Part shown: piece by piece, positions 16,668-25,655 of the stretch
How positions within the stretch are numbered: position 1 is the stretch's first letter
Layout: every line of letters begins with the position of its first letter
Source: Bacteroidales bacterium
GTDB lineage: Bacteria; Bacteroidota; Bacteroidia; Bacteroidales; UBA7332
Direction: 5' to 3'
DNA: 64,000 nucleotides
NCBI GenBank assembly: GCA_028687995.1
Contig: JAQTZA010000005.1
Location: forward strand, 186,001-250,000
Notes under the pieces: model-generated
Seen by the model: only the letters and a program-made list of their open reading frames with translations
Told to the model about the DNA's origin: nothing
Database searches by the model: none
Program-made: the position numbers and the translations under genes

Positions 16668-17713
16668 AGAATTACTCAAAATACGTGATTCCAAGTTCGG
16701 CAACCATTTACGATGCGTTGTTGCGACTGAACGAACTTTCGTCTGATATACGCACGCTGCTTGTGCTGGATGCTGATGGGCGAATGATTGGTACTGTGAC
16801 CGATGGAGATGTTCGTCGTGGACTAATCGCCGGAAATCAACTTTCGGATTCACTGACGGCAATTTCTTTTGATGATTTTTTCTCGTTCAATGCCGAAAAC
16901 TATTCCATTCAGACTATTAAAGCGGCTCGAGCCAAAAAACTCGACTTGGTGCCTTTTCTGGATGCAAATGGGCGAATTGTGAAACTTTTTAATTTGAAAG
17001 ATAACCATTCTGCACTGCCTGTCGATGCAGTCATTATGGCAGGAGGCAGAGGTATTCGTTTGGCTCCGCTGACGGATAATGTGCCAAAACCGATGTTACC
17101 TTTGGGGAACAAACCCATCATAGAGCACAATGTCGATCGTTTGCTTCAGTTTGGAATTGAAAACATTTGCATCACCGTTCGTTACCTTGGCGAACAGATT
17201 ATTTCGCATTTTGGGAATGGAACTGAAAAAGGGGCAAATATCTCGTATTACGAAGAGAATTTGCCGCTGGGAACCATCGGCTCCGTTGGTCAATTGCCTG
17301 AATTTAAGAATGATACTGTGTTGGTGATGAATTCTGATTTGTTTACCAATATCGATTTTGAAGAGTTTTACCTTCACTTCGTCGAGTCGGATTCGGACAT
17401 GGCAGTGGCCTCTATTCCGTACAATGTAAGTGTACCCTATGCCGTGCTCGAAGTGGAAAACGAACAGATTGTGGCGTTGAAAGAGAAGCCAACTTATACC
17501 TATTATTCGAATGCAGGTGTTTATTTGATGAAAAAATCGGTTGTTGACAAAATACCCAAAGATCAACCTTTCGATGCTCCCGATTTAATTGAATTGGTTG
17601 CTAAAAATGGTGGTAAGGTGACCACTTTCCCGATTATGGGCTATTGGATTGATATTGGTAAGCACGAAGATTATGCAAAAGCAAAGGATTTTATCAAATA
17701 TTTGAAACAGTGA
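16664..17713 (+). CDS. ptmE: CBS-domain sugar-1-phosphate nucleotidyltransferase (PtmE-like)
   Basis: 349 residues: a tandem CBS module at about 1-115 (the first CBS repeat includes GTVTDGDVRRGL) and a nucleotidyltransferase domain at about 122-349, with VIMAGGRGIRLAPLT and a downstream lysine in PKPMLPLGNKPI. This is the architecture of Campylobacter PtmE, which makes GDP-glucosamine and so commits the pathway to GDP-linked intermediates. The CBS domains may sense nucleotides. The gene overlaps legG by 4 nt. Guanylyl specificity is inferred from the architecture and the operon. Confidence 0.87.
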   Translation: MKNYSKYVIPSSATIYDALLRLNELSSDIRTLLVLDADGRMIGTVTDGDVRRGLIAGNQLSDSLTAISFDDFFSFNAENYSIQTIKAARAKKLDLVPFLDANGRIVKLFNLKDNHSALPVDAVIMAGGRGIRLAPLTDNVPKPMLPLGNKPIIEHNVDRLLQFGIENICITVRYLGEQIISHFGNGTEKGANISYYEENLPLGTIGSVGQLPEFKNDTVLVMNSDLFTNIDFEEFYLHFVESDSDMAVASIPYNVSVPYAVLEVENEQIVALKEKPTYTYYSNAGVYLMKKSVVDKIPKDQPFDAPDLIELVAKNGGKVTTFPIMGYWIDIGKHEDYAKAKDFIKYLKQ

Positions 17714-17791
17714 ATTAGTAAACAAGTTGACAAGTAAACGAGTAAATAAAGTCAATTGTGAATTAAATAATACGAATTAAGACTTTCTTTC

Positions 17792-17824
17792 ACCCCTCCT
17801 TTGGAGGGGTTGGGGAAGGCTCCT
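17792..17824 (+). repeat. Short palindromic G/C element before legF
   Basis: A perfect 8-bp stem ACCCCTCC/GGAGGGGT with a TTT loop (17792-17810) is followed by TGGGGAAGG and reaches to within a few bases of the legF ATG at 17830. It has the same layout as the element before murC at 1270-1301. It lies in a 116-nt gap, the only sizeable gap in the operon. Confidence 0.6.
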
Positions 17825-17829
17825 GACTT

Positions 17830-18516
17830 ATGACTAAAAAAACGCTTTATCTGATTCCTGCCCGTGGCGGCTCAAAGGGAATTCCACATAAAAATATCAA
17901 GCCGTTAAATGGGAAACCATTGATTCTCTATTCGGTGGAAGTGGCCCGACAATTGGCTGATGATGCGGATATTTGCGTCTCGACCGATGACGATGCCATT
18001 ATTAAAGTGGTGGAAGAATCTGGTCTCAAAGTGCCTTTCAAACGACCGGAGGCATTGGCTACCGATACAAGCGGAAGCTATGAGGTGATTCTTCACGCTT
18101 TGGATTTCTATACCCAAAAAGGCATAAAATATGATGTTGTCGTTTTATTGCAGCCTACATCACCTTTTCGAACAGCCCAACACGTAATTGAGGCAATTTC
18201 GCTTTACGATGACTCCATAGATATGGTCGTGTCTGTTTGTGAAGCCGCGGCAAATCCCTATTATACTTTATTTGAGGAGAATGAAAATGGCTTTCTCGAT
18301 AAATCGAAAAAAGGAAATTTCAACCGCCGACAGGATTGCCCGAAAGTTTATGAGTATAATGGTGCTATCTATGTGATTAGCGTGAAGTCGTTACGTGAAA
18401 AATCGCTATCAGAATTTGTGAAAATCAGAAAATATGAGATGCCACGGGAACTAAGTATCGATCTGGATACTCCGCTTGATTGGAAAATGGCAGAACTAAT
18501 TTTTAGAGAAATATAA
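17830..18516 (+). CDS. legF: CMP-N,N'-diacetyllegionaminic acid synthase LegF (NeuA family)
   Basis: Activates legionaminic acid with CTP to CMP-Leg, the donor for transfer to surface glycans. The N-terminal IPARGGSKGIPHKNIK motif binds CTP; LQPTSPFR and YEYNGAIYV are family motifs, and SIDLDTPLDW lies near the C-terminus. It has 228 residues, normal for the family. It ends the legionaminic acid operon and is separated from the PtmE-like gene by the palindromic element. Confidence 0.92.
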   Translation: MTKKTLYLIPARGGSKGIPHKNIKPLNGKPLILYSVEVARQLADDADICVSTDDDAIIKVVEESGLKVPFKRPEALATDTSGSYEVILHALDFYTQKGIKYDVVVLLQPTSPFRTAQHVIEAISLYDDSIDMVVSVCEAAANPYYTLFEENENGFLDKSKKGNFNRRQDCPKVYEYNGAIYVISVKSLREKSLSEFVKIRKYEMPRELSIDLDTPLDWKMAELIFREI

Positions 18517-18556
18517 AATAAAGTCATAATTAATTGTTTGTTATTTGTAAGTTATT

Positions 18557-18564
18557 TATATTTG
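18557..18564 (+). promoter_or_regulatory. Promoter -7 box for the LamG gene
   Basis: TATATTTG matches TAnnTTTG and is 47 nt before the ATG at 18612. A TTTG lies at 18537-18540, but the 16-nt spacing is shorter than the usual 19-21, so the -33 part is doubtful. Confidence 0.45.
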
Positions 18565-18611
18565 CATTATAATTGATTTTATTTAGTACTTAACTATAAT
18601 TGTTTTTCTCG

Positions 18612-19973
18612 ATGAATGCGAAAATTATTTTTTTGACTGTGTGCTTTTTTACTTTTATGTCGATTAAAGTAATGAGTGAAATTCCTCGCTATATAACTAC
18701 TCAAGGTTTAGTTGGATGGTGGGGTTTTAATGGAAATGCTAAAGATGAAAGTGGACAAAATAATGATGGAACTGTTTATGGTGCAACGTTGACTAGTGAT
18801 CGTTTTGGAATTGATAGTAGTGCTTATAGTTTTAATGGAATAAGCAATTATATTGAAATGATTAAGAATGATGTTCCGACAAATTTCCATAAAGGACTTA
18901 CCGTTTCATTTTGGTTTAAAGCGCCAACGGAGTTAGATTCGACTGCCCGACATTTTATATTGAGTAAATATAATGGTATGGGTTTACAAATCGAATTATT
19001 TAAGAAGAATGATAGTATTCCAGTAGGTTCATTAAGAACAGACATAAGAGAAAATGGCAGTCCAAAACCTGAAGTTGATATATATTCAAAACAAAGATTT
19101 GATGATAATCAGTGGCATTTAGGGGTTTTGCGGTGGAATGCGCCTTATCTTTCTCAGTTTGTTGATGGAGTTTTAATTTCTACAATTAAATCTGAAAATA
19201 CATATTTTGATGCTCCAGATGCGCTACTTCGGTTTGGTTGTCTTAATAGTTACTGGATTAATCCTTCCCGATATTTCTACAAGGGACAATTAGACGATAT
19301 AGGAATTTGGAATAGATCTCTTTCCGATCGTGAGATTACCTCTGTCTATAATGGCTGTAAACTTATTTTTGTTCAGCCAATGGATCAGATTGCTAGTACA
19401 GGCCAAGATGTTGTTTTCTCAGTTGATAAGAGTGATTCATTGACATCTTATCAATGGCAATCAAACGCATCAGATTTGGGTTGGTCGAATGTTCCAGAAA
19501 ACGCTACATATTCAGGAGTCAAATCAAATGAGCTTAAAATCAATAAAGTTCAATTATCGAACTACAACCAAAGGTTTAGAGTGTTAGCATCTTATGAATC
19601 TTGTGTAGATACATCTAAAATTGTCACACTAAGTATTGCTGATACTTGTATTATATCTCAAACGGTAACAGACACATTGATGATAGAATATATCCCTGTA
19701 GGAATAGATAAGCTATTAAATTCTGGTATTATTAAGATATACCCAAATCCAGCTAAAGACCATGTCGTTTTAGATATGGGAAACAATACTTTAGTTAGTG
19801 GAAGTAGTGTTAGAATTAGTAATTCTTTAGGACAGACTGTCTATAATTCACAGATTAATTCTCAAATTATGAATATTAATTTGGAAAGCTGGACTGGCAA
19901 AGGGGTATATGTATTTGAACTTCTGGATAATAGTAATTCTACTATTGCGAAAAAAATAATACTGATAAAGTAA
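18612..19973 (+). CDS. LamG-domain protein with type IX sorting tail
   Basis: Probable secreted or surface protein of 453 residues. ATG 18612 gives a clear signal peptide (NAKIIFLTVCFFTFMSIKV); the in-frame TTG at 18600 is less likely. A concanavalin-A/LamG domain covers about residues 35-220 (GLVGWWGFNGNAKDESG is its usual start), followed by an Ig-like segment and a type A C-terminal sorting domain at about 380-453 (IKIYPNPAKDHVVLDM, ending KKIILIK). Type IX cargo is cleaved and often linked to A-LPS. The gene is more AT-rich than the leg operon and stands alone before a strong terminator. The ligand is unknown. Confidence 0.85.
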   Translation: MNAKIIFLTVCFFTFMSIKVMSEIPRYITTQGLVGWWGFNGNAKDESGQNNDGTVYGATLTSDRFGIDSSAYSFNGISNYIEMIKNDVPTNFHKGLTVSFWFKAPTELDSTARHFILSKYNGMGLQIELFKKNDSIPVGSLRTDIRENGSPKPEVDIYSKQRFDDNQWHLGVLRWNAPYLSQFVDGVLISTIKSENTYFDAPDALLRFGCLNSYWINPSRYFYKGQLDDIGIWNRSLSDREITSVYNGCKLIFVQPMDQIASTGQDVVFSVDKSDSLTSYQWQSNASDLGWSNVPENATYSGVKSNELKINKVQLSNYNQRFRVLASYESCVDTSKIVTLSIADTCIISQTVTDTLMIEYIPVGIDKLLNSGIIKIYPNPAKDHVVLDMGNNTLVSGSSVRISNSLGQTVYNSQINSQIMNINLESWTGKGVYVFELLDNSNSTIAKKIILIK

Positions 19974-19999
19974 TCCGAGTCTTCAAAGAGTTCTATTAA

Positions 20000-20056
20000 A
20001 AATTTGGGTAAACATAAAGAGGAGCTAAATGCTCCTCTTTATGTTTACCCAAATTT
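20000..20056. terminator. Bidirectional terminator, 26-bp perfect palindrome
   Basis: Two perfect 26-nt arms (20000-20025 and 20031-20056) enclose the loop TAAAT. The G/C-rich core GAGGAGC/GCTCCTC is flanked by A/T-rich ends that supply a U tract in either direction. It lies between the convergent LamG gene and the minus-strand glycosyltransferase gene. Confidence 0.9.
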
Positions 20057-20098
20057 ATTGCCTATTAGCAATAATATGAAATATACAGGAATTTTGAT

Positions 20099-21103
20099 TT
20101 AATTTGGAAGAGGTATCAGTTTAGAAATTGACTTTCTAGTTAACGTCAAAAACTTTCTTAAAATTGATTTTAGAGTGGTTTTTTCTGTCTCTTTTTTTGA
20201 TTCCAGCAATTTAATTCGTTCTGGACAAATCGTAAGAACTTTTCCATAAAGTTCTTCCTTTTTTTTAGTCATTTGTTTTTCAACATATAGCTGGTGTAAA
20301 GAAATAGAGATATTCATCCACGAATTTCTTAGTCTATTGTAAACCTCTTGGTTTTTCTTAAAATAGTCCATTAAGAGTTCTCTTATCTGAAGTGAAATCT
20401 TCCATCGCTTTTCCATTCCGGAGTCGCTCCAAATTCCCTTTTCGTGTATTCTATAGACAGCCATTACTTTAGGAGAGTAATAGATATCGCCATATTGAGC
20501 GTTTATCAAATGAATAGCATAGTCATAGGTAGAAACATTAGCAAACCAAGTTGGCAATTTACCAAAAAGACCACGTCTAAAGAGAATAGAAACGTTAGTA
20601 ATGTAATTTGATGTTGCTAAATCTAATATCGAAGTAATGCGTTTTTGTCCACCATTAGAAAGGCTTTTGCTATTGTCTTTCTCAAAATAATTTAATACGC
20701 GGTGAAAACACATTGAATATTGAGAATTGACCTCTAAAACTGAAACTTGGCGACTGAGTTTCTGTTTGCTAATCCAGTAATCATCACCTTCACAAATGGC
20801 GATGTATTTACCCGTGCAACGGTTGTAATTTTTAATGAAGTTCTGCTGCAACCCAAGATTGAGAGAATTCACCTCTAGTTTTATTATATCCGGGAATGTT
20901 AATTGAAATTCGCTGCAAATCTTTGCCGTTTTGTCCGTACTGCAATCGTCTCCGATAATCAATTCAAACTTGAAGTTTGTCTTTTGTCGAATAACACTAC
21001 GAATAGCTTGCGCGATGTAGTTTTCTTGATTGTAAGTCAGCATTAAAACACTAACCATCATTTCGTTAACCTGATTTGGATTTGATTCAATCTTGTTATT
21101 CAT
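20099..21103 (-). CDS. Family 2 glycosyltransferase
   Basis: GT-A transferase of 334 residues. The N-terminal pattern VSVLMLTYNQENYIAQAIRS is followed by LIIGDDCSTDKT and by CEGDDYW, which provides the DXD-like metal site. The C-terminal part is basic and has no clear TM segment. It starts 7 nt after the stop of the upstream flippase gene, so it probably builds the glycan that the flippase exports. Substrate is unknown. Confidence 0.85.
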   Translation of the reverse strand: MNNKIESNPNQVNEMMVSVLMLTYNQENYIAQAIRSVIRQKTNFKFELIIGDDCSTDKTAKICSEFQLTFPDIIKLEVNSLNLGLQQNFIKNYNRCTGKYIAICEGDDYWISKQKLSRQVSVLEVNSQYSMCFHRVLNYFEKDNSKSLSNGGQKRITSILDLATSNYITNVSILFRRGLFGKLPTWFANVSTYDYAIHLINAQYGDIYYSPKVMAVYRIHEKGIWSDSGMEKRWKISLQIRELLMDYFKKNQEVYNRLRNSWMNISISLHQLYVEKQMTKKKEELYGKVLTICPERIKLLESKKETEKTTLKSILRKFLTLTRKSISKLIPLPN

Positions 21104-21110
21104 AGATGAG

Positions 21111-22550
21111 CTAATCTCTTTTATTGGATGTCAGAAATTCAAACAAATCTGAGAATATTTTTGAGCCGGAAATTCGGACAATTGCAATGTAAATAATGAT
21201 AAATAGTGTACCACCCAATAACATTTGAACGAGATAATTATCAAAGAAATGAACTGTCAGTAGACTAAAAAAACCTGCAATTAATGAGATTCCAAAATAA
21301 GGTACTATGTCTTTAATTTGCAAATTCAATCGGTAATCAACGATTCGACCTACTATCCAAGTAGTTGCAACATACACAAAAAGACGAGTAGCTGCTAAAC
21401 CATAAACAATCATTAGAATTCCATAACGATAGGTGATTGCAATTGCTACAAAAGAGAAAAATAGTTTCCAGATTTCGATACGAAATAACAAAGCAGATTT
21501 ACCAGCAATGGTAGCGAAATTTTGATTTAAAACCGAGAAAACTGTGACGATACCAATGCTGCTTAATAATTGTATGTAGATAATTGATTGTTCCCATTTG
21601 GTTGATAACATGACCATCACAATTGGTCGGGCGAAAAATGCTAACCCCAAAAGTAGAGGGAAAGTGATAAATGCGGCAAGTCTCATCATTTTTCGATAAG
21701 ACCGAATGAGTTGATCTTTATTGTCTTGAATGGCTGAAAATACGGTCAATGTTGAACTTTGAAAAATTCCACCAAGAGAATTGACAAACATATCGCTCCA
21801 TTTCGTTCCTTGTGAATAATAACCTAGTGCTGATAATGAAAATAATCGACCAATAATGAATGAATAGCTGTTCAGATAGATAAGATTGACGATTGATGCA
21901 CCTAAAATTGACAAACTAAACGAGAGCATCTCTTTAATAGACTGAAGTGAAAAAAGAAGTTTGGGTCTCCAATCGGAGATATACCATACAAATATAGTTT
22001 TAACAATCGCCCCCGAAATCATTTGTATTATTAAAGACCAAACACCAAAATCATTGAAAGCAGCAGCAATGCCAAACACTCCTCCAACAAATAAAGAGAG
22101 CATATTGGCAATCGTTTTGTTCTTAAAATCGATCTCTTTGGTCAACTTAGTTTGTTGAATCGATCCCAGTGCATTCACCAACAAAACTGTAAATCCTACT
22201 CGAGCTAAAACCGTTAACTCTTGTTTGTTGAAAAAATAAGCAATACTGGGAGCCACCATCCAAAGGAGAATATAGAGGAGAAGGCAAACGATCAGATTGA
22301 AATAAAATATCGAGTTATAGTCCTCTTCGGTTACCTCTTTTTTGCGAATAAGAGCAATGCCCAATCCGCTATCAATTATTGTGCCTGCAAAAACCGTAAA
22401 TATGGAGAGAATGCCCATTACACCGTAGTCATTTGGCGATAATAATCGGGCTAAAACGATGCCAAGAATGAGATAGATAATGTTTGCCCCAAACTTATCC
22501 AGTCCGTTCCATATTAGGGCAAATATCGTCTTGTTTTTAATATCTGACAT
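21111..22550 (-). CDS. Polysaccharide flippase, Wzx/MOP family
   Basis: Inner-membrane lipid-linked oligosaccharide flippase of 479 residues with 12-14 hydrophobic segments. The N-terminal pattern (TIFALIWNGLDKFGANIIY, then ARLLSPNDYGVMGI) is typical of the lipopolysaccharide translocase group of the MOP superfamily. Flanked by a methyltransferase gene and a GT2 gene in one transcription unit, it would move lipid-linked O-antigen or A-LPS units to the periplasm. Confidence 0.87.
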   Translation of the reverse strand: MSDIKNKTIFALIWNGLDKFGANIIYLILGIVLARLLSPNDYGVMGILSIFTVFAGTIIDSGLGIALIRKKEVTEEDYNSIFYFNLIVCLLLYILLWMVAPSIAYFFNKQELTVLARVGFTVLLVNALGSIQQTKLTKEIDFKNKTIANMLSLFVGGVFGIAAAFNDFGVWSLIIQMISGAIVKTIFVWYISDWRPKLLFSLQSIKEMLSFSLSILGASIVNLIYLNSYSFIIGRLFSLSALGYYSQGTKWSDMFVNSLGGIFQSSTLTVFSAIQDNKDQLIRSYRKMMRLAAFITFPLLLGLAFFARPIVMVMLSTKWEQSIIYIQLLSSIGIVTVFSVLNQNFATIAGKSALLFRIEIWKLFFSFVAIAITYRYGILMIVYGLAATRLFVYVATTWIVGRIVDYRLNLQIKDIVPYFGISLIAGFFSLLTVHFFDNYLVQMLLGGTLFIIIYIAIVRISGSKIFSDLFEFLTSNKRD

Positions 22551-22603
22551 TCTTATTGTGTTTTTGTAGAAAGAAACTTGCAGAAAAGATACTAAAGTTA
22601 CTT

Positions 22604-23506
22604 CTACTTTTTGGTTCCAATGATTAACCCTTTACGGAAATCGAAGGGTGCTACCGATGAATAGTTTGGATTTTCCAAATGAAAGAATATGTATCCGGGT
22701 GGTGAAACAAAATTAAACCCAGAGCGATTCATCCATTTCGAAAACTCCTCGAAATCTCCCGTTTTATGGTAGGTGCATAATAAAATCTTCTCCACAGAAT
22801 CATCGATCAATGTCTTTTTACCTCCATTTAGAACTCTTCTTTCAGCGCCTTCTACATCTATTTTGAACAAAGTAGGTTTTTCTTTGTCCTCAAAATAATC
22901 ATCCAATCTTACGCAATCTCGATTCGATTCATCGGAGACATATTTTTTTACGATTGTAATTTTCTCTTTCCAAGGTTCGAAAGTCGCTTCAAGTGCCTCA
23001 ATCCATGGATCTTCGCATTCGAACAGATAGATGTGCTTTACCTGATCTACAATACTCAGACTAAAGTTTCCTTCCGCGGAGCCTATATCTGCTAAGATCG
23101 TATGGGTCGCTGCTTTAAAGTTATTGTAATAGTAGTTATGGGGTGAATTTTTGTCTTGTTCTAGGCATAATGTGTTGTAATTTGTTCGGATTGTGCTATG
23201 ACTTAATCCTCTTTTGAAGTACAATTTTCTGCCTTGATCAGTAACTACATAACTCAATCCTTTCGATTTGTCATCTAGTACAGGAGTTTTACGAAAATGA
23301 TAGTTTGCGACAAACGAATAATTAAAAATTTCTACTAAATTGAATGATAGAAATTTCAATAATTTTGTTCGTTCATCCTCTGATAAGTTAGTATTTTTAT
23401 TCTCAGCAAAATATTTTTTTACACGTTGTGTCAGTTGATACCTTGGTGTTTTCTTAATCTTCTGTTTCGTGTATTTAAGCAGATTTAATACTTTACCTAT
23501 CGTCAT
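22604..23506 (-). CDS. FkbM family methyltransferase
   Basis: SAM-dependent methyltransferase of 300 residues. The SAM motif is LADIGSAEGNFSL (about residues 137-149), followed by YLFECEDPW. FKIDVEGAERRVLNG is the hallmark FkbM motif. In this setting it probably O-methylates a sugar of a surface glycan. It lies 42 nt downstream of metG and 53 nt upstream of the flippase gene, on the same strand. Confidence 0.87.
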   Translation of the reverse strand: MTIGKVLNLLKYTKQKIKKTPRYQLTQRVKKYFAENKNTNLSEDERTKLLKFLSFNLVEIFNYSFVANYHFRKTPVLDDKSKGLSYVVTDQGRKLYFKRGLSHSTIRTNYNTLCLEQDKNSPHNYYYNNFKAATHTILADIGSAEGNFSLSIVDQVKHIYLFECEDPWIEALEATFEPWKEKITIVKKYVSDESNRDCVRLDDYFEDKEKPTLFKIDVEGAERRVLNGGKKTLIDDSVEKILLCTYHKTGDFEEFSKWMNRSGFNFVSPPGYIFFHLENPNYSSVAPFDFRKGLIIGTKK

Positions 23507-23548
23507 ATTACTTTCATTTTGAAATTTCGAACAAGAAAAGGTATGTTT

Positions 23549-25588
23549 TTATTTTACTTCGCTACCCGGTTTCACCAATTTCTCAGGCGTAATTACAGCA
23601 AGCGAACCGTCGTTATTTTCTGCAGACAGAATCATTCCTTGCGACTCGATACCTTTCAGTTTACGTGGTGCAAGGTTGGCGATAAAACACACCTGTTTGC
23701 CTACCAACTCTTCTGGTTTGTAGTGCTGGGCAATACCCGAAACGATGGTGCGGGTTTCGAGCCCATCGTCAATTTTGAATTGCAACAACTTATCGGCTTT
23801 CGGCACTTTGGAGCATTCCAAGACAGTTCCCACGCGGATATCGAGTTTGGTGAAGTCGTCGAATTCGATGTTGGGTTGAATAGGATTTGCTTTGTAGTTG
23901 GCTTCGTCGTTCGCTTTTTTGGTATCGAGCAGTTTTTGCACTTGCGCTTCGATGGTGGCATCTTCTATTTTTTCGAAAAGAAGAATAGGCTCTTTGAGTT
24001 GAGCGCCTTCTGCCAGAATATTTGTGCTGCCCAATTGCTTCCAGTCAAACGAAGCTATTCCCAATAAGTCGCGCAATTTAGCTGCTGTGAATGGCAGGAA
24101 CGGCTCGAAGGCAATCGCCAAATTGGCGGTGATTTGCAATGAAATATTCATAACGGTGGTCACACGCTCCATGTCTGTCTTGGCAAGTTTCCAAGGTTCC
24201 ATGTCGGCAAGGTATTTGTTGCCGATGCGGGCGAGGTTCATCGCTTCTTTCAATGCATCGCGGAAGCGGTAGATGTTGAGGTAATCTTCGACATGTTTTT
24301 TTACGTCGGAAAATTCTGCTAATGTCGATTTATCGTAGTCGGTCAGTGCGCCGCAAGCGGGAACTTTTCCTTCGAAATATTTGTGCGTCAATACCAACGC
24401 GCGGTTCACAAAGTTGCCAAACACCGCCACCAACTCGTTGTTGTTGCGTGCTTGAAAATCTTTCCACGTGAAGTCGTTGTCTTTCGTTTCGGGGGCGTTT
24501 GCCGTCAACACATAGCGCAACACATCCTGTTTGCCGGGGAACTCTTCGAGGTATTCGTGCAGCCACACCGCCCAGTTGCGCGAGGTGGATATTTTGTCGC
24601 CTTCGAGATTGAGGAACTCGTTGGCCGGTACGTTTTCCGGAAGTTGGAACGAGCCTTCAGCCTTCAGCATGGCCGGGAAGACGATGCAATGGAACACGAT
24701 ATTGTCTTTTCCGATGAAATTGACGATTTTAGAATCTTCGCTTTTCCACCATTTCTCCCAGTCGTTGGGCAGCAGTTCAATGGTGTTGGAGATGTATCCG
24801 ATGGGCGCATCGAACCACACGTAGAGCACTTTTCCTTCTGCGCCTTCTACTGGCACGGGTACACCCCATTCGAGGTCGCGGCTCACTGCACGAGGCTGCA
24901 AGCCCATGTCGAGCCACGATTTACATTGTCCATAGACGTTGGTTTTCCACTCTTTGTGGTCTTCGAGAATCCATTTGCGCAACCACGCTTCGTGTTGGTC
25001 GAGAGGGAGATACCAGTGTTTGGTCTCTTTCAATACGGGATTCGAACCGCTTATTGTTGAACGCGGATTAATCAAATCGGTAGGGTTGAGCGATGTACCG
25101 CACGCTTCGCACTGATCGCCGTAGGCACGGTCGTTTTTGCAATGCGGACAGGTGCCGGTGATATAGCGGTCGGCGAGGAATTGTTTCGCCTCTTCGTCGT
25201 AATATTGTTCGCTGGTTTTCTCGATAAAACCGCCTTTGTCGTAGATGGTGCGGAAAATATCGGAAGCCGTTTTCTTGTGAATATCGGATGTGGTGCGCGA
25301 ATAGATATCGAACGTGATGCCGAAATCTTCGAACGATTTCTTGATAATACCGTGATAGCGATCGACCACATCTTGAGGTGTGATGCCTTCGTTTTTCGCC
25401 TTTATGGTAATGGGAACACCATGCTCGTCGCTACCGCCAATCATCAACACCTCTTCGCCTTTGAGGCGCAGGTAACGTGCATAAATGTCTGCGGGAACGT
25501 AAACTCCGGCCAAATGCCCGATGTGCACTGGTCCGTTAGCGTAAGGTAAAGCTGTTGTAATCAGTGTTCTTTTAAAATTTTTACTCAT
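23549..25588 (-). CDS. metG: Methionyl-tRNA synthetase
   Basis: Class I synthetase that charges tRNA-Met, including the initiator. HIGH is at residues 22-25 (VHIGHLAG) and the KMSKS-equivalent is KISTS at 332-336. A zinc knuckle has C147, C150, C160 and C163. The anticodon-binding domain follows, then a C-terminal EMAP/Trbp111-type tRNA-binding domain from about residue 575 ([14 protein letters not shown]), used for dimerisation. Length is 679 residues. Confidence 0.97.
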   Translation of the reverse strand: MSKNFKRTLITTALPYANGPVHIGHLAGVYVPADIYARYLRLKGEEVLMIGGSDEHGVPITIKAKNEGITPQDVVDRYHGIIKKSFEDFGITFDIYSRTTSDIHKKTASDIFRTIYDKGGFIEKTSEQYYDEEAKQFLADRYITGTCPHCKNDRAYGDQCEACGTSLNPTDLINPRSTISGSNPVLKETKHWYLPLDQHEAWLRKWILEDHKEWKTNVYGQCKSWLDMGLQPRAVSRDLEWGVPVPVEGAEGKVLYVWFDAPIGYISNTIELLPNDWEKWWKSEDSKIVNFIGKDNIVFHCIVFPAMLKAEGSFQLPENVPANEFLNLEGDKISTSRNWAVWLHEYLEEFPGKQDVLRYVLTANAPETKDNDFTWKDFQARNNNELVAVFGNFVNRALVLTHKYFEGKVPACGALTDYDKSTLAEFSDVKKHVEDYLNIYRFRDALKEAMNLARIGNKYLADMEPWKLAKTDMERVTTVMNISLQITANLAIAFEPFLPFTAAKLRDLLGIASFDWKQLGSTNILAEGAQLKEPILLFEKIEDATIEAQVQKLLDTKKANDEANYKANPIQPNIEFDDFTKLDIRVGTVLECSKVPKADKLLQFKIDDGLETRTIVSGIAQHYKPEELVGKQVCFIANLAPRKLKGIESQGMILSAENNDGSLAVITPEKLVKPGSEVK

Positions 25589-25608
25589 CGTTTTGTTGCT
25601 AAAATTAG

Positions 25609-25638
25609 AAAGCGCAAATGTACAACATTTTGCGCTTT
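25609..25638 (-). terminator. Hairpin between the GT9 gene and metG
   Basis: AAAGCGCAAATG (25609-25620) pairs with CATTTTGCGCTTT (25626-25638), with one bulged base. On the minus strand it follows the GT9 stop and could act as a weak terminator. The metG -7-like box TACATTTG (25615-25622) overlaps it, so terminator and promoter may be merged. Confidence 0.5.
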
Positions 25639-25655
25639 TCCGATACGTTTATTTT

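Noticed and set aside
24383-25060. 225-codon ORF on the plus strand
   Set aside because: Antisense to metG, whose motifs and length are complete.
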